Source: Kiritimatiellales bacterium
GTDB taxonomy: Bacteria; Verrucomicrobiota; Kiritimatiellia; Kiritimatiellales; Tichowtungiaceae
Assembly: GCA_028692515.1 (NCBI GenBank)
Contig: JAQUXG010000019.1
Span: 1 to 12,586 of the forward strand
Direction: 5' to 3'
Length of the DNA: 12,586 nucleotides
This document shows, one piece after another, positions 1 to 6,069 of this stretch (within the stretch, counting starts at the first letter, position 1; each line of letters begins with the position of its first letter). A program made the translations under genes and the position numbers. The notes under the pieces were generated by a model, which saw only the letters and a list, made by a program, of their open reading frames with translations, searched no databases and was not told where the DNA came from.

Positions 1-19
1 GATCTTCGATTTTCCAGTT

Positions 20-358
20 TCAAATTTCCTCGAAGTCTCCTTCGGTGCAGTGGGTGCAGATGCAGTTGAGAATGGAAAGGGCGCGCGGGTCGGTGATGGA
101 ATACCACATTTCTTTGCCTTGGCGGCGGGCAGAGAGCAGGCCGGTGCGGCGCATTTGGTTTAAATGCTGTGAAACGACCGCCTGCGGGAAACCGGTTTCT
201 TGGATGAGGGTGTGCACGGGCACCTCCTGTTCGCGTTCGAGGATCTCAATGATACGCAAACGCTGAGGGTGCGCCAGTATTTTCAATTTCTCCGCCGCGT
301 TCTTCAGTGCTTCAGCGGTGAGGCGGCCCTGCCGGATACAGTTTTTGTCCGAGTTCAT
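20..358 (-). CDS. ArsR/SmtB-family winged-helix transcriptional repressor
   Basis: A 112-residue protein with the size and fold signature of ArsR-type metal- or redox-sensing repressors. Residues 24-43 (KLKILAHPQRLRIIEILE region) are the typical opening helix, residues 59-75 (PQAVVSQHLNQMRRTGLL) are the recognition helix-turn-helix, and residues 76-88 form the beta-wing. The classical ELCVCDL metal site in helix alpha-3 is absent. Instead cysteines lie at the ends: C7 near the N-terminus and C99, C101 and C104 (with H103) in the last helix, so the inducer may be a thiophilic metal or a redox/sulfur species; this is inference. The ATG at 358 sits 6 bases after a -10 box with no Shine-Dalgarno, so the mRNA is probably leaderless. 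It is divergent from rsmB. No transporter or reductase target gene is in view, so its regulon beyond itself is unknown. Confidence 0.93.
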   Translation of the reverse strand: MNSDKNCIRQGRLTAEALKNAAEKLKILAHPQRLRIIEILEREQEVPVHTLIQETGFPQAVVSQHLNQMRRTGLLSARRQGKEMWYSITDPRALSILNCICTHCTEGDFEEI

Positions 359-364
359 GCAACC

Positions 365-397
365 AACATATTAAAAAAATAAAATATGTCAATATGT
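365..397 (-). promoter_or_regulatory. arsR-type promoter with overlapping inverted-repeat operator
   Basis: On the minus strand a perfect -35 hexamer TTGACA (392-387), a 16-bp spacer and a -10 hexamer TATGTT (370-365) end 6 bases before the ATG of the repressor gene. An inverted repeat overlaps both boxes: ACATATT at 366-372 pairs with AATATGT at 383-389, and a further AATATGT half-site lies at 391-397. ArsR-family proteins typically bind such AT-rich dyads over their own promoter and release it on ligand binding, so autorepression is the likely reading. Confidence 0.7.
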
Positions 398-415
398 AAA
401 ATCATTGGACTGGAC

Positions 416-430
416 TTCCAATCTTTGGAA
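416..430. promoter_or_regulatory. 15-bp palindrome TTCCAA-N3-TTGGAA, upstream of rsmB
   Basis: TTCCAATCTTTGGAA is a perfect inverted repeat (6-bp arms, 3-bp centre) centred 32 bases before the likely rsmB ATG at 455. It belongs to the dispersed family described in the findings. Its place between the divergent repressor gene and rsmB fits an operator. It also argues against the longer rsmB reading frame beginning at 386, which would translate through it. Confidence 0.6.
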
Positions 431-454
431 CTTTCCGGTTCACTGCTCCTCCCT

Positions 455-1726
455 ATGAAGAAAAACAGCCGAGAAGTCGCCGCCGAAATCATTTACAACT
501 GGATCGAAAGTGAAAGCTTTCCGGATCGCCAGCTGGCTGAAGTGAAAGACGACCGTGCCTTTGTCACCGAAATGGTCTACGGCATTGTCCGCCGCAAGCT
601 GGCGCTCGAATATATCGAGCAGAAATTTATCCCGCGCCGTCCGGAAGACTTCATTGTTGCCGCACTGCACGTTGGGATCTATCAGCTCTGTTTCATGGAT
701 AACGTCGAAGAGTTCGCCGCCGTCCACGAGACCGTTGAGGCCATCAAAAATCGCCGTCATCCGGATGCCCTCCGTGCCGCTGGTATGGTGAATGCGGTTC
801 TGCGAAACGTGCAGGAAGAAAAAGCGGACATTTTAAAAAATCTCCAGAAGCAGTCCGACGAAATCCGCTTCTCTCACCCGGAATCGCTCATCAACCGCTG
901 GGTGAAGCAGTATGGCGAACGCGATACCCGCCAACTTTGTGAGTGGAACAATCAGCCGGCCGAAACGATTCTGCGCGTAGAGCCCGCCCGCATTGCGCCC
1001 GCCGACTTTATCAAAGCGCTCGAAGACGCCAAAATCTATGCCGAGCCGCATCCTTTCCAATGTTCGGAACTATTCCTGATTCTTCCGCGCGGCGTGGCTG
1101 TACCGAGTGTTCCCGGTTATAAAGAGGGCTGGTTCACCGTTCAGGACCCGGCGACCTCGGTTTCCGTCGAGCTGCTCGACCCGCGTCCCGGCGAATCCGT
1201 TCTCGACGCCTGCGCCGCGCCCGGCGGCAAGACCGCCATGATCGCCGGCATGATGGAAGGGACGGGCGAGCTGACCGCCATGGACGTTCACGACGACCGG
1301 CTCGACACGCTCGCCGACACCATCAAACGCACTGGATGGGACTTCGTCAAAATCCTCAAAGGCGACGCCGCCAAAGGCTTTCCGCAGAAAGAACAGCAGT
1401 TCGACGCCATCCTGCTTGATGTGCCTTGTTTAAATACCGGCGTATTGCGCCGCCGCGTCGATGCCCGCTGGCGCTTCACCCGCGACCGCATTGAAACGAT
1501 CAAAAAGACTCAGCGCCAGATTCTAAACGCCATGTCCAAACACGTTAAACCCGGCGGACGGATGGTCTACAGCACCTGCAGTCTCGAAGTGGAAGAAAAC
1601 GAAGAAATGGTCGGCCGCTGGGCGCGCGAGCATTCCGATTGGCGCCTCGTCAAAGCCAAACGCCTTTTTCCGCCGAAATCCGGAACCGACGGCGCCTATG
1701 CAGCCCTGCTCGTCCGGGCGGAGTAG
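455..1726 (+). CDS. rsmB: 16S rRNA (cytosine-967-C5)-methyltransferase RsmB
   Basis: A 423-residue protein that methylates C5 of a cytosine in 16S rRNA using S-adenosylmethionine during small-subunit assembly. The N-terminal ~130 residues are a NusB-like RNA-binding domain (SREVAAEIIYNWIE start; AAVHETVEA; GMVNAVLRN). The C-terminal half is the NOL1/NOP2/Sun catalytic domain: SAM motif I DACAAPGGKT at 251-260, motif IV DVPC at 322-325, and motif VI STCS with C375. The two catalytic cysteines C325 and C375 fall at the numbering I recall for E. coli RsmB (about 429 residues), which supports the ATG at 455. An in-frame ATG at 386 would add 23 unrelated residues and run through a palindrome. No good Shine-Dalgarno is seen. 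Motif IV reads PCLNTG where PCSNTG is more usual. One further palindrome copy lies inside the gene at 1055-1069. Confidence 0.95.
   Translation: MKKNSREVAAEIIYNWIESESFPDRQLAEVKDDRAFVTEMVYGIVRRKLALEYIEQKFIPRRPEDFIVAALHVGIYQLCFMDNVEEFAAVHETVEAIKNRRHPDALRAAGMVNAVLRNVQEEKADILKNLQKQSDEIRFSHPESLINRWVKQYGERDTRQLCEWNNQPAETILRVEPARIAPADFIKALEDAKIYAEPHPFQCSELFLILPRGVAVPSVPGYKEGWFTVQDPATSVSVELLDPRPGESVLDACAAPGGKTAMIAGMMEGTGELTAMDVHDDRLDTLADTIKRTGWDFVKILKGDAAKGFPQKEQQFDAILLDVPCLNTGVLRRRVDARWRFTRDRIETIKKTQRQILNAMSKHVKPGGRMVYSTCSLEVEENEEMVGRWAREHSDWRLVKAKRLFPPKSGTDGAYAALLVRAE
1055..1069. promoter_or_regulatory. Palindrome copy inside the rsmB coding region
   Basis: TTCCAATGTTCGGAA here is identical over all 15 bases to the intergenic copy at 10224-10238 and matches the window's palindrome family with one arm mismatch. 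It encodes part of the PFQCSEL segment of RsmB. Whether it is bound by the same regulator, is a coincidence, or reflects a dispersed element cannot be told from sequence alone. Confidence 0.4.
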
Positions 1727-1755
1727 TGGAGCTTGGGAGTGGTAGAGTGCCGAGT

Positions 1756-1801
1756 TTCCAATGATTGGAACAACAGCACTCCATTTTTCCAGACATTGGA
1801 A
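1756..1801 (+). promoter_or_regulatory. Palindrome doublet upstream of the methyltransferase gene
   Basis: Two family copies lie with centres 31 bp apart: TTCCAATGATTGGAA at 1756-1770 (perfect) and TTCCAGACATTGGAA at 1787-1801 (one mismatch), the second flanked by T and A runs (1784-1803). The proximal copy is centred 62 bp upstream of the TATACT -10 box at 1856. The distal copy reads TTCCAATG towards the gene and the proximal copy reads CATTGGAA, the same arrangement as the doublet before rlmD. Likely a regulator binding region. Confidence 0.6.
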
Positions 1802-1855
1802 AACGTCGCTCCAAAAATCCGGTAATCCATTATTCCCTTATTCCTTTTCTCCCCT

Positions 1856-1861
1856 TATACT
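1856..1861 (+). promoter_or_regulatory. -10 box TATACT, predicted leaderless start
   Basis: TATACT matches the sigma-70 -10 consensus at five of six positions and ends 8 bases before the ATG at 1870, so transcription would begin at or next to the start codon. No convincing -35 hexamer is present, which fits a promoter dependent on an activator. The box also rules out the longer reading frame from 1765, which would start upstream of the transcription start. Confidence 0.6.
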
Positions 1862-1869
1862 CCGCGGCC

Positions 1870-2772
1870 ATGAAAGCAATGGATGCCAATTTACGCTCTG
1901 AGGTGATCCGCTGGCAGGAAAAACTGTTCAAACGGTCTGTCCGCCGGCAGACGCGTCTGCGCAAGATTAAAGAACAGGCTGGGATCACGACAGGTCAGAA
2001 CTGCCTGGAGATCACGGCGGGCGACGGCATGATCAGCACCCGCCTGCGCGAAGGCGGCGGGCGCTGGAAAACGCTGGTGACCTCTTCTGCGGCCAAAGCC
2101 TCGCTCGAATGGTTTGTAGATGATCCGATCGATATTTTTCAAGCTCCGGCCATCAAAGAGGCGGACGGAACCTTTGATCTGGTGGTGATTGTGGATGCGC
2201 TGGAGCGCGTTCGTGATGATTACGCTTTCATTAAAGAATGTCACCGCGTGTTGAAGCCCGATGGGCGGCTGGTGATCACAGCGGCACGCAAAATGGTGTT
2301 TTGCCTGGGCGGTTGTCCGCTTCGCTTGATGATCGGGCTTTCATGGCGGGCTAAAGGCTTGGAGCGCAACGGCTACACAAGCGGCGAGTTCTTCGAAGTT
2401 TTAAAAGATGGCTTTGATGTGCCGGATACCGACACCTATTCGACCTGTTGCATTGAGGTTCCCGGACTGCTTTGCGAGGCGGCGGCCAATAAATTGGCCC
2501 GCGGCCTCTATAATATGCCCGGCGAAAAGACGGGAACCGAAGAATTTTATCACTACACAAAGCTAAACGCCTTTGCTGTAACGCTTTATCCAATAATGTG
2601 GTTGTTAGCTAAGCTGGAGGATAAGCTGTTATTCTTCATTCCAGGTCATAATATTATCGCCAAAACAAAACGGCGCGTCTGGCGCGCGCGCAAGCAGCCC
2701 ATCCTGATTGACGGCCGTTCCATTGCCGAAGCCGCCATTAATACCAAGATCGGCACAGCCGCACCGTTTTAA
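1870..2772 (+). CDS. Class I SAM-dependent methyltransferase, substrate unknown
   Basis: A 300-residue protein with a Methyltransf_11-like Rossmann fold. Motif I is CLEITAGDG at residues 45-53, an unusual variant of the LEIGCGxG loop. The strand and loop FDLVVIVDALERV begins at 102 and carries D109. The post-motif region HRVLKPDGRLVITAARK is typical of small-molecule, lipid and quinone methyltransferases. The C-terminal ~100 residues are less familiar: a hydrophobic stretch (TLYPIMWLLAKLEDKLLFFIP) could contact a membrane, followed by a basic tail. An in-frame ATG at 1765 would lengthen it by 35 residues but lies upstream of the -10 box and inside the palindrome doublet, so 1870 is preferred; ATG 1879 is an alternative. 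It stands between rsmB and rpmH with its own promoter, so neighbours do not reveal the substrate. Confidence 0.85.
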   Translation: MKAMDANLRSEVIRWQEKLFKRSVRRQTRLRKIKEQAGITTGQNCLEITAGDGMISTRLREGGGRWKTLVTSSAAKASLEWFVDDPIDIFQAPAIKEADGTFDLVVIVDALERVRDDYAFIKECHRVLKPDGRLVITAARKMVFCLGGCPLRLMIGLSWRAKGLERNGYTSGEFFEVLKDGFDVPDTDTYSTCCIEVPGLLCEAAANKLARGLYNMPGEKTGTEEFYHYTKLNAFAVTLYPIMWLLAKLEDKLLFFIPGHNIIAKTKRRVWRARKQPILIDGRSIAEAAINTKIGTAAPF

Positions 2773-2774
2773 GA

Positions 2775-2880
2775 GTGGAATGATGGAGGATTGGAATGTT
2801 GGAACGCCTTATTGTTGCGTTAATCAGGCTTTTCGGTATTCCACCACTCCAGCAATCCGCTATTCCAATAATCCCCTCCC
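2775..2880. repeat. TGGAAT-word repeat pair in inverted orientation
   Basis: Immediately after the methyltransferase stop, 2775-2803 carries purine-rich words (GTGGAATGATGGA, ATTGGAATGTTGGA). At 2837-2880 similar words occur on the opposite strand (ATTCCACCACTCC, CTATTCCAATAATCC). The reverse complement of the second block resembles the first and also resembles 6551-6574. This looks like a degenerate dispersed intergenic repeat. No gene is visible in 2773-2952. Confidence 0.45.
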
Positions 2881-2888
2881 ATTGAGAG

Positions 2889-2917
2889 TTGACAGTGGCG
2901 GGCGAACTTGGCAGGGT
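2889..2917 (+). promoter_or_regulatory. Probable rpmH operon promoter
   Basis: A perfect -35 hexamer TTGACA (2889-2894) is followed after 17 bp by CAGGGT (2912-2917), which keeps only the A at position 2 and the T at position 6 of the -10 consensus. The expected transcript would start near 2925 and carry the Shine-Dalgarno TGGAG at 2940-2944, 8 bases before the rpmH ATG. The -10 is weak, so confidence is moderate. Confidence 0.45.
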
Positions 2918-2952
2918 TTGCGCTCTTTTTGAATTTCAGTGGAGATTGAACA

Positions 2953-3096
2953 ATGAAACGTACATGGCAGCCTTCGAAAATTAAACGCGCCCGCAAACAC
3001 GGTTTCCGTCATCGCATGGAAACTGCCGACGGACGTAAAATCCTGTCAAACCGTCGCCGTAAAGGCCGCAAACGTTTGACCGTTTGTGATGCATAA
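2953..3096 (+). CDS. rpmH: 50S ribosomal protein L34 (bL34)
   Basis: A 47-residue, strongly basic protein and a structural component of the large ribosomal subunit bound to 23S rRNA. The sequence starts [19 protein letters not shown] and continues with the family hallmark [21 protein letters not shown]. Length is in the normal range (about 44-50). A Shine-Dalgarno TGGAG lies 8 bases upstream. It is the first gene of the classic rpmH-rnpA-yidD-yidC cluster and directly precedes rnpA. The C-terminal CDA extension after GRKRLTV is slightly unusual. In many bacteria dnaA and the origin lie next to rpmH; no DnaA boxes are visible in the 180 bases upstream, so the origin is not shown to be here. 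Confidence 0.97.
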   Translation: MKRTWQPSKIKRARKHGFRHRMETADGRKILSNRRRKGRKRLTVCDA

Positions 3097-3121
3097 GACA
3101 CTCTCACCGGAGGAGTACCCG

Positions 3122-3478
3122 GTGGAATCAAAAACGCTTTCCAAAAAACAGCGCCTGATTCAAGCCTCCCTCTTCGGGGAGGCTTTTGCGCAGAAAAAGA
3201 ACTTTGTCGGGCGCTTTATGGTGCTCTGGCTTCGCACCGGACAGGATGCCGCGATGCGGCTCGGTGTGGTGACCAGTAAAAAAGTGAGCAACCGCGCGGT
3301 TGACCGCAATCTCGCCCGCCGCCGGATTCGCGAAATTTTCCGTCAGCACCGCGCGGAGCTTTCCGGTCCGTTCGATCTGGTGATTATCGGCCGCCGCAAT
3401 CTTCTTTTTGCCACCCATGAAGAGGTGGAGGCGGAGTTCCTGAAACTGGTGGAGAAAGCGGGGCTGCGGATTCAATGA
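3122..3478 (+). CDS. rnpA: Ribonuclease P protein component
   Basis: A 118-residue basic protein that binds the RNase P RNA and helps recognise pre-tRNA 5' leaders. The family signature is clear: LSKKQRL near the start, the strand [25 protein letters not shown] and the conserved RNR-type helix [12 protein letters not shown] (residues about 57-74), then [10 protein letters not shown]. The start is taken as GTG 3122 because an excellent Shine-Dalgarno GGAGGAG (3109-3115) lies at the right distance. In-frame GTG 3086 and ATG 3089 would give 130 or 129 residues and overlap the end of rpmH, but have no Shine-Dalgarno and add residues not expected for the family. The stop overlaps the yidD start as ATGA, indicating translational coupling. 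Confidence 0.95.
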   Translation: MESKTLSKKQRLIQASLFGEAFAQKKNFVGRFMVLWLRTGQDAAMRLGVVTSKKVSNRAVDRNLARRRIREIFRQHRAELSGPFDLVIIGRRNLLFATHEEVEAEFLKLVEKAGLRIQ

Positions 3479-3750
3479 AGCGCCTGCTCATCATTCTGGT
3501 GCGGATTTACCAAAAAACCCTTTCCCGGATGAAGCCCGCTTGTTGCCGGTTTTATCCGACCTGTTCCGATTATACGGTTGAAGCCATCCAGAAGCATGGC
3601 ATACTTCACGGCCTTTGGTTGAGTTTCCGGCGTATCTGCCGGTGTCATCCGTGGAACCCCGGTGGGTACGACCCCGTACCGGAAGTCAGAAATCAGGGGG
3701 CAGGGGGCCGCGGACGAAAAAACAAAACCGGGAATCAGAAACCGGATTGA
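3475..3750 (+). CDS. yidD: Membrane protein insertion efficiency factor YidD
   Basis: A 91-residue protein thought to sit at the inner face of the cytoplasmic membrane and assist YidC-dependent insertion. The N-terminal amphipathic helix ([19 protein letters not shown]) and the cysteine-rich family core [19 protein letters not shown] and [18 protein letters not shown] are all present. It overlaps rnpA by 4 bases. The family core ends at about residue 69. The remaining ~22 residues are a low-complexity, Gly/Arg/Lys/Asn-rich tail whose DNA contains repeated ATCAG-type words, so the tail probably arose from repeat DNA running into the stop. Confidence 0.94.
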   Translation: MKRLLIILVRIYQKTLSRMKPACCRFYPTCSDYTVEAIQKHGILHGLWLSFRRICRCHPWNPGGYDPVPEVRNQGAGGRGRKNKTGNQKPD

Positions 3751-3794
3751 ACGGGTTTAATGGCTTGAACGAGGCGCGCAGCGCCGATTGAACG
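3747..3794 (+). repeat. Three TTGAACG direct repeats before yidC
   Basis: TTGAACG occurs at 3747-3753, 3765-3771 and 3788-3794, with steps of 18 and 23 bases, in the 57-base gap between yidD and yidC. A short GC-rich dyad (GGCGCGCAGCGCC) lies between the second and third copies. It could be a processing or regulatory site in the operon mRNA or a remnant of repeat DNA. Confidence 0.4.
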
Positions 3795-3807
3795 AAAGAT
3801 ACACGTT

Positions 3808-5544
3808 ATGAAGAAAAACGATTTTATTATTGTAGGCATTCTGGTCGCACTGATGTTCGCCTGGATGAATTTCTATCCGGTGCTGGAAAAGAAATATTTC
3901 CCGAAGCCCGTCGTTGCTGAAGAGCAGATTGCCCCGGTAACCGCCGAAACGCCGGTTGTTGTGGCCCCTGTTGAAAAAGACGCCGCAATTGTCGAGGCCG
4001 TTACGGCGAAAGTTCCGGAAATTGTTCTGCCTTCCGCCCCGGAACAGCAGATGAAGCTTTCCAACGATGATGTCGAACTGACCGTTTCCTCCTATGGCGG
4101 TGCCGTGGTCTCTGCCGTCCTCAAAAACTATCCCGAGACCAACTCGAAAGAGAGCGGCCCGTTCGTTCTGGAGTTCACGAATGCTCCCGCGCTGCGCTAT
4201 ACCGGCCTGCCGGTTGTTGCCGGAGTTCTTGAACGGACGGATGGCGGCCTGCGCTACACCGCCGCATTGGGCGATGGACGCTTTCTTGAGCGTACGCTCA
4301 AGCTCGAAGGCGAATATCTGCTGACCATCGAAGACGCATTCGTCAACAGCAGCACTGTTCCGTGGGCTCTGCCGGAACTGCGCCTGATGACCGGCCCGAT
4401 GAGCAATCCTGCCAGCACCACCTCCATGAAGGGCATTTCCACCATCGGAGTCGATTCCTTTTCCGCCGCCGACGGGGTTCACCACTGGGGTAAAGATCTG
4501 TACAAGCTGTTCAAACAGATTCCGGTCGGAACGGATCAGTTCACTTCGACTCCCTCCATGCTCGCGCCGGTTGCGCCGACTACGCCGCAGTCGGCGGACT
4601 GGATTGCCGCCAAAAACAAATTTTTTGTGCAGGTTCTCACGCCCGCAGGCACCGCCGACGGATTTGACCTCACCGTTCGTCGTGAAGGCGAAGGCAAAAA
4701 ATCGGCTCCGGTCGAAGTTTCCGCCGCGTTGCAGTTTGATTCCAAGCTGGTCGGCGCCAACGAAACCCTTACCCGCAACGCCCGCCTTTATGTCGGCCCC
4801 AAAGATTATTCCTTCCTGAAAACGCAGGGCATGGATCAGGTTGAAGTGATGGAGTTCAAGAGCACCGGCTTCTTTAAGTTTATGAACCCGATCATGTACC
4901 CGATTAAGACGGGTCTGCTTTGGGGCTTGAATGCGCTGGAAAAAATGGTGCGCAACTACGGCGTTGCGATCATGTTGCTCACCATCATCGTCCGCATCAT
5001 TTTCTGGCCGATCACTCACAAGGGCACAGAGAGCATGCGCCGCATGCAGGCGCTTCAGCCGCAGCTCAAAGAAATCCGCGAAAAATTCAAAGACAATCCG
5101 CAGCGCATGCAACAGGAGACCATGCAGTTCTACAAAGAGAACAAGGTCAACCCCATGGGCGGCTGCCTGCCGATGTTTGTGCAGATTCCGGTCTTTATCG
5201 CGCTCTATACCGTTCTGCGCAGCGCCATTGAACTGCGTTTTTCTAAATTCCTATGGATCAGCGACCTGTCTGAGCCGGAAAATCTTTTTGCCGGAATGAT
5301 CCCGATCGTCGGTTCGCTCAACATCCTGCCGTTGCTGATGTCCGCCACCATGATTCTTCAGCAGAAACTAACGCCGTCCGCCGGTGATCCTCAGCAGCAG
5401 AAAATGATGGCCGTGATGATGCCGATCATGATGCTCTTCTTCTTCTACAACATGCCGTCCGGCCTCGTTCTCTATTGGACCACCAGTAATTTGATCATGA
5501 TCCTCCAGATGATGATCAAAAAACAGAAACCGGCGGTTACGTAA
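3808..5544 (+). CDS. yidC: Membrane protein insertase YidC (Oxa1/YidC/Alb3 family)
   Basis: A 578-residue insertase that folds and inserts inner-membrane proteins alone or with SecYEG. It has the Gram-negative layout. The first transmembrane helix is at about 6-23 (FIIVGILVALMFAWMNF), then an Ala/Val/Pro/Glu-rich linker (about 30-75). A large periplasmic beta domain runs to about 360. The C-terminal Oxa1 core follows: a helix with the conserved hydrophilic-groove arginine R396 (TIIVRIIFWPITHKG), the cytoplasmic coiled loop (MQALQPQLKEIREKF), the GGCLPMFVQIPVFIALY helix, and the last helices ending FFFYNMPSGLVLYWTTSNL. E. coli YidC is about 548 residues, so the length is normal. The start has no clear Shine-Dalgarno, but only the ATG at 3808 gives a proper first helix. 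Confidence 0.97.
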   Translation: MKKNDFIIVGILVALMFAWMNFYPVLEKKYFPKPVVAEEQIAPVTAETPVVVAPVEKDAAIVEAVTAKVPEIVLPSAPEQQMKLSNDDVELTVSSYGGAVVSAVLKNYPETNSKESGPFVLEFTNAPALRYTGLPVVAGVLERTDGGLRYTAALGDGRFLERTLKLEGEYLLTIEDAFVNSSTVPWALPELRLMTGPMSNPASTTSMKGISTIGVDSFSAADGVHHWGKDLYKLFKQIPVGTDQFTSTPSMLAPVAPTTPQSADWIAAKNKFFVQVLTPAGTADGFDLTVRREGEGKKSAPVEVSAALQFDSKLVGANETLTRNARLYVGPKDYSFLKTQGMDQVEVMEFKSTGFFKFMNPIMYPIKTGLLWGLNALEKMVRNYGVAIMLLTIIVRIIFWPITHKGTESMRRMQALQPQLKEIREKFKDNPQRMQQETMQFYKENKVNPMGGCLPMFVQIPVFIALYTVLRSAIELRFSKFLWISDLSEPENLFAGMIPIVGSLNILPLLMSATMILQQKLTPSAGDPQQQKMMAVMMPIMMLFFFYNMPSGLVLYWTTSNLIMILQMMIKKQKPAVT

Positions 5545-5560
5545 GTTTTCAGGAGGAAAT

Positions 5561-6004
5561 ATGGCCAACGTAATGAAAGTTCTGAAAGACGAAATTTCGC
5601 GGATTGCCCGCAGTGAAATCAACGCGGCGCTCAAGCCGATCAAATCGGTCAACGCCAGCCAGCGCAAATATATCGCTGAGCTGCGCCGCCGTATTGAAGA
5701 TCTCGAAAAAGAAAAGAAGCAACTCGTCAAAACCATTTCCAAGGCGGTTCCGGTTCAGGAAGAAACTTCTGAAGAAACGCGCGGCTGGATTTCCGGTGCC
5801 GGAGTCCGTGCGATGCGCAAGCGTCTCAAGCTGTCGCAGAAAGCCTTCGCCGAACTGGCCGGCGTCAGCCTGCCGACCGTGGCTTTGTGGGAATCCGCCA
5901 AGAACAGCGGCAAACTCAACATCCGCCGCAAAGAAGTTTTTGCCCGCCTGCAGGAAATTAAAGGCATGGGCATTCGCGATCTGGCTGTTGCCGAAGAAAA
6001 ATAG
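5561..6004 (+). CDS. Coiled-coil plus Xre/YiaG-like helix-turn-helix protein
   Basis: A 147-residue protein. Residues 1-65 are highly charged and predicted helical, with a coiled coil around 30-62 (RKYIAELRRRIEDLEKEKKQ), probably for dimerisation. Residues about 78-115 form an Xre/Cro-type DNA-binding motif (GVRAMRKRLKLSQKAFAELAGVSLPTVALWE), in which SLPTVALWE is the recognition-helix end. A strong Shine-Dalgarno AGGAGG (5551-5556) precedes the ATG, and the gene begins 17 bases after yidC, so it probably belongs to the rpmH operon transcript. The position after yidC is often taken by jag/khpB and mnmE; here neither is present. I recognise the architecture as a recurrent small regulator family but know no target or function. 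Confidence 0.85.
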   Translation: MANVMKVLKDEISRIARSEINAALKPIKSVNASQRKYIAELRRRIEDLEKEKKQLVKTISKAVPVQEETSEETRGWISGAGVRAMRKRLKLSQKAFAELAGVSLPTVALWESAKNSGKLNIRRKEVFARLQEIKGMGIRDLAVAEEK

Positions 6005-6016
6005 GCATTACACAGG

Positions 6017-6045
6017 TTTCCGAAGTTTGGAAACAGCGGTACAAT
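6017..6045 (+). promoter_or_regulatory. Promoter of the lipoprotein gene with overlapping palindrome
   Basis: TACAAT at 6040-6045 is a good -10 box. The palindrome family copy TTCCGAAGTTTGGAA (6018-6032, one arm mismatch) covers the -35 position, where TTTCCG is a poor -35 hexamer at 17 bp. The transcript would start near 6052 and include the Shine-Dalgarno. A factor bound here would either replace the -35 contact or block polymerase. Confidence 0.5.
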
Positions 6046-6069
6046 TCATCGCATCAAAAGGAGGGTTCC

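Noticed and set aside
386..454. N-terminal extension of rsmB from ATG 386
   Set aside because: The extra 23 residues are not part of the family, the region overlaps the repressor promoter and a palindrome, and the ATG at 455 gives the expected catalytic cysteine numbering.
2773..2952. Possible replication origin next to rpmH
   Set aside because: rpmH is often beside dnaA and oriC, but no DnaA-box-like TTATCCACA sequences, AT-rich unwinding region or dnaA gene are visible here.
3757..5112. A 451-codon open frame on the minus strand opposite yidC
   Set aside because: It lies antisense to the fully conserved yidC, its composition is biased towards Arg, His, Gly and Asn as expected of a GC-rich antisense frame, and it has no domain, promoter or Shine-Dalgarno.
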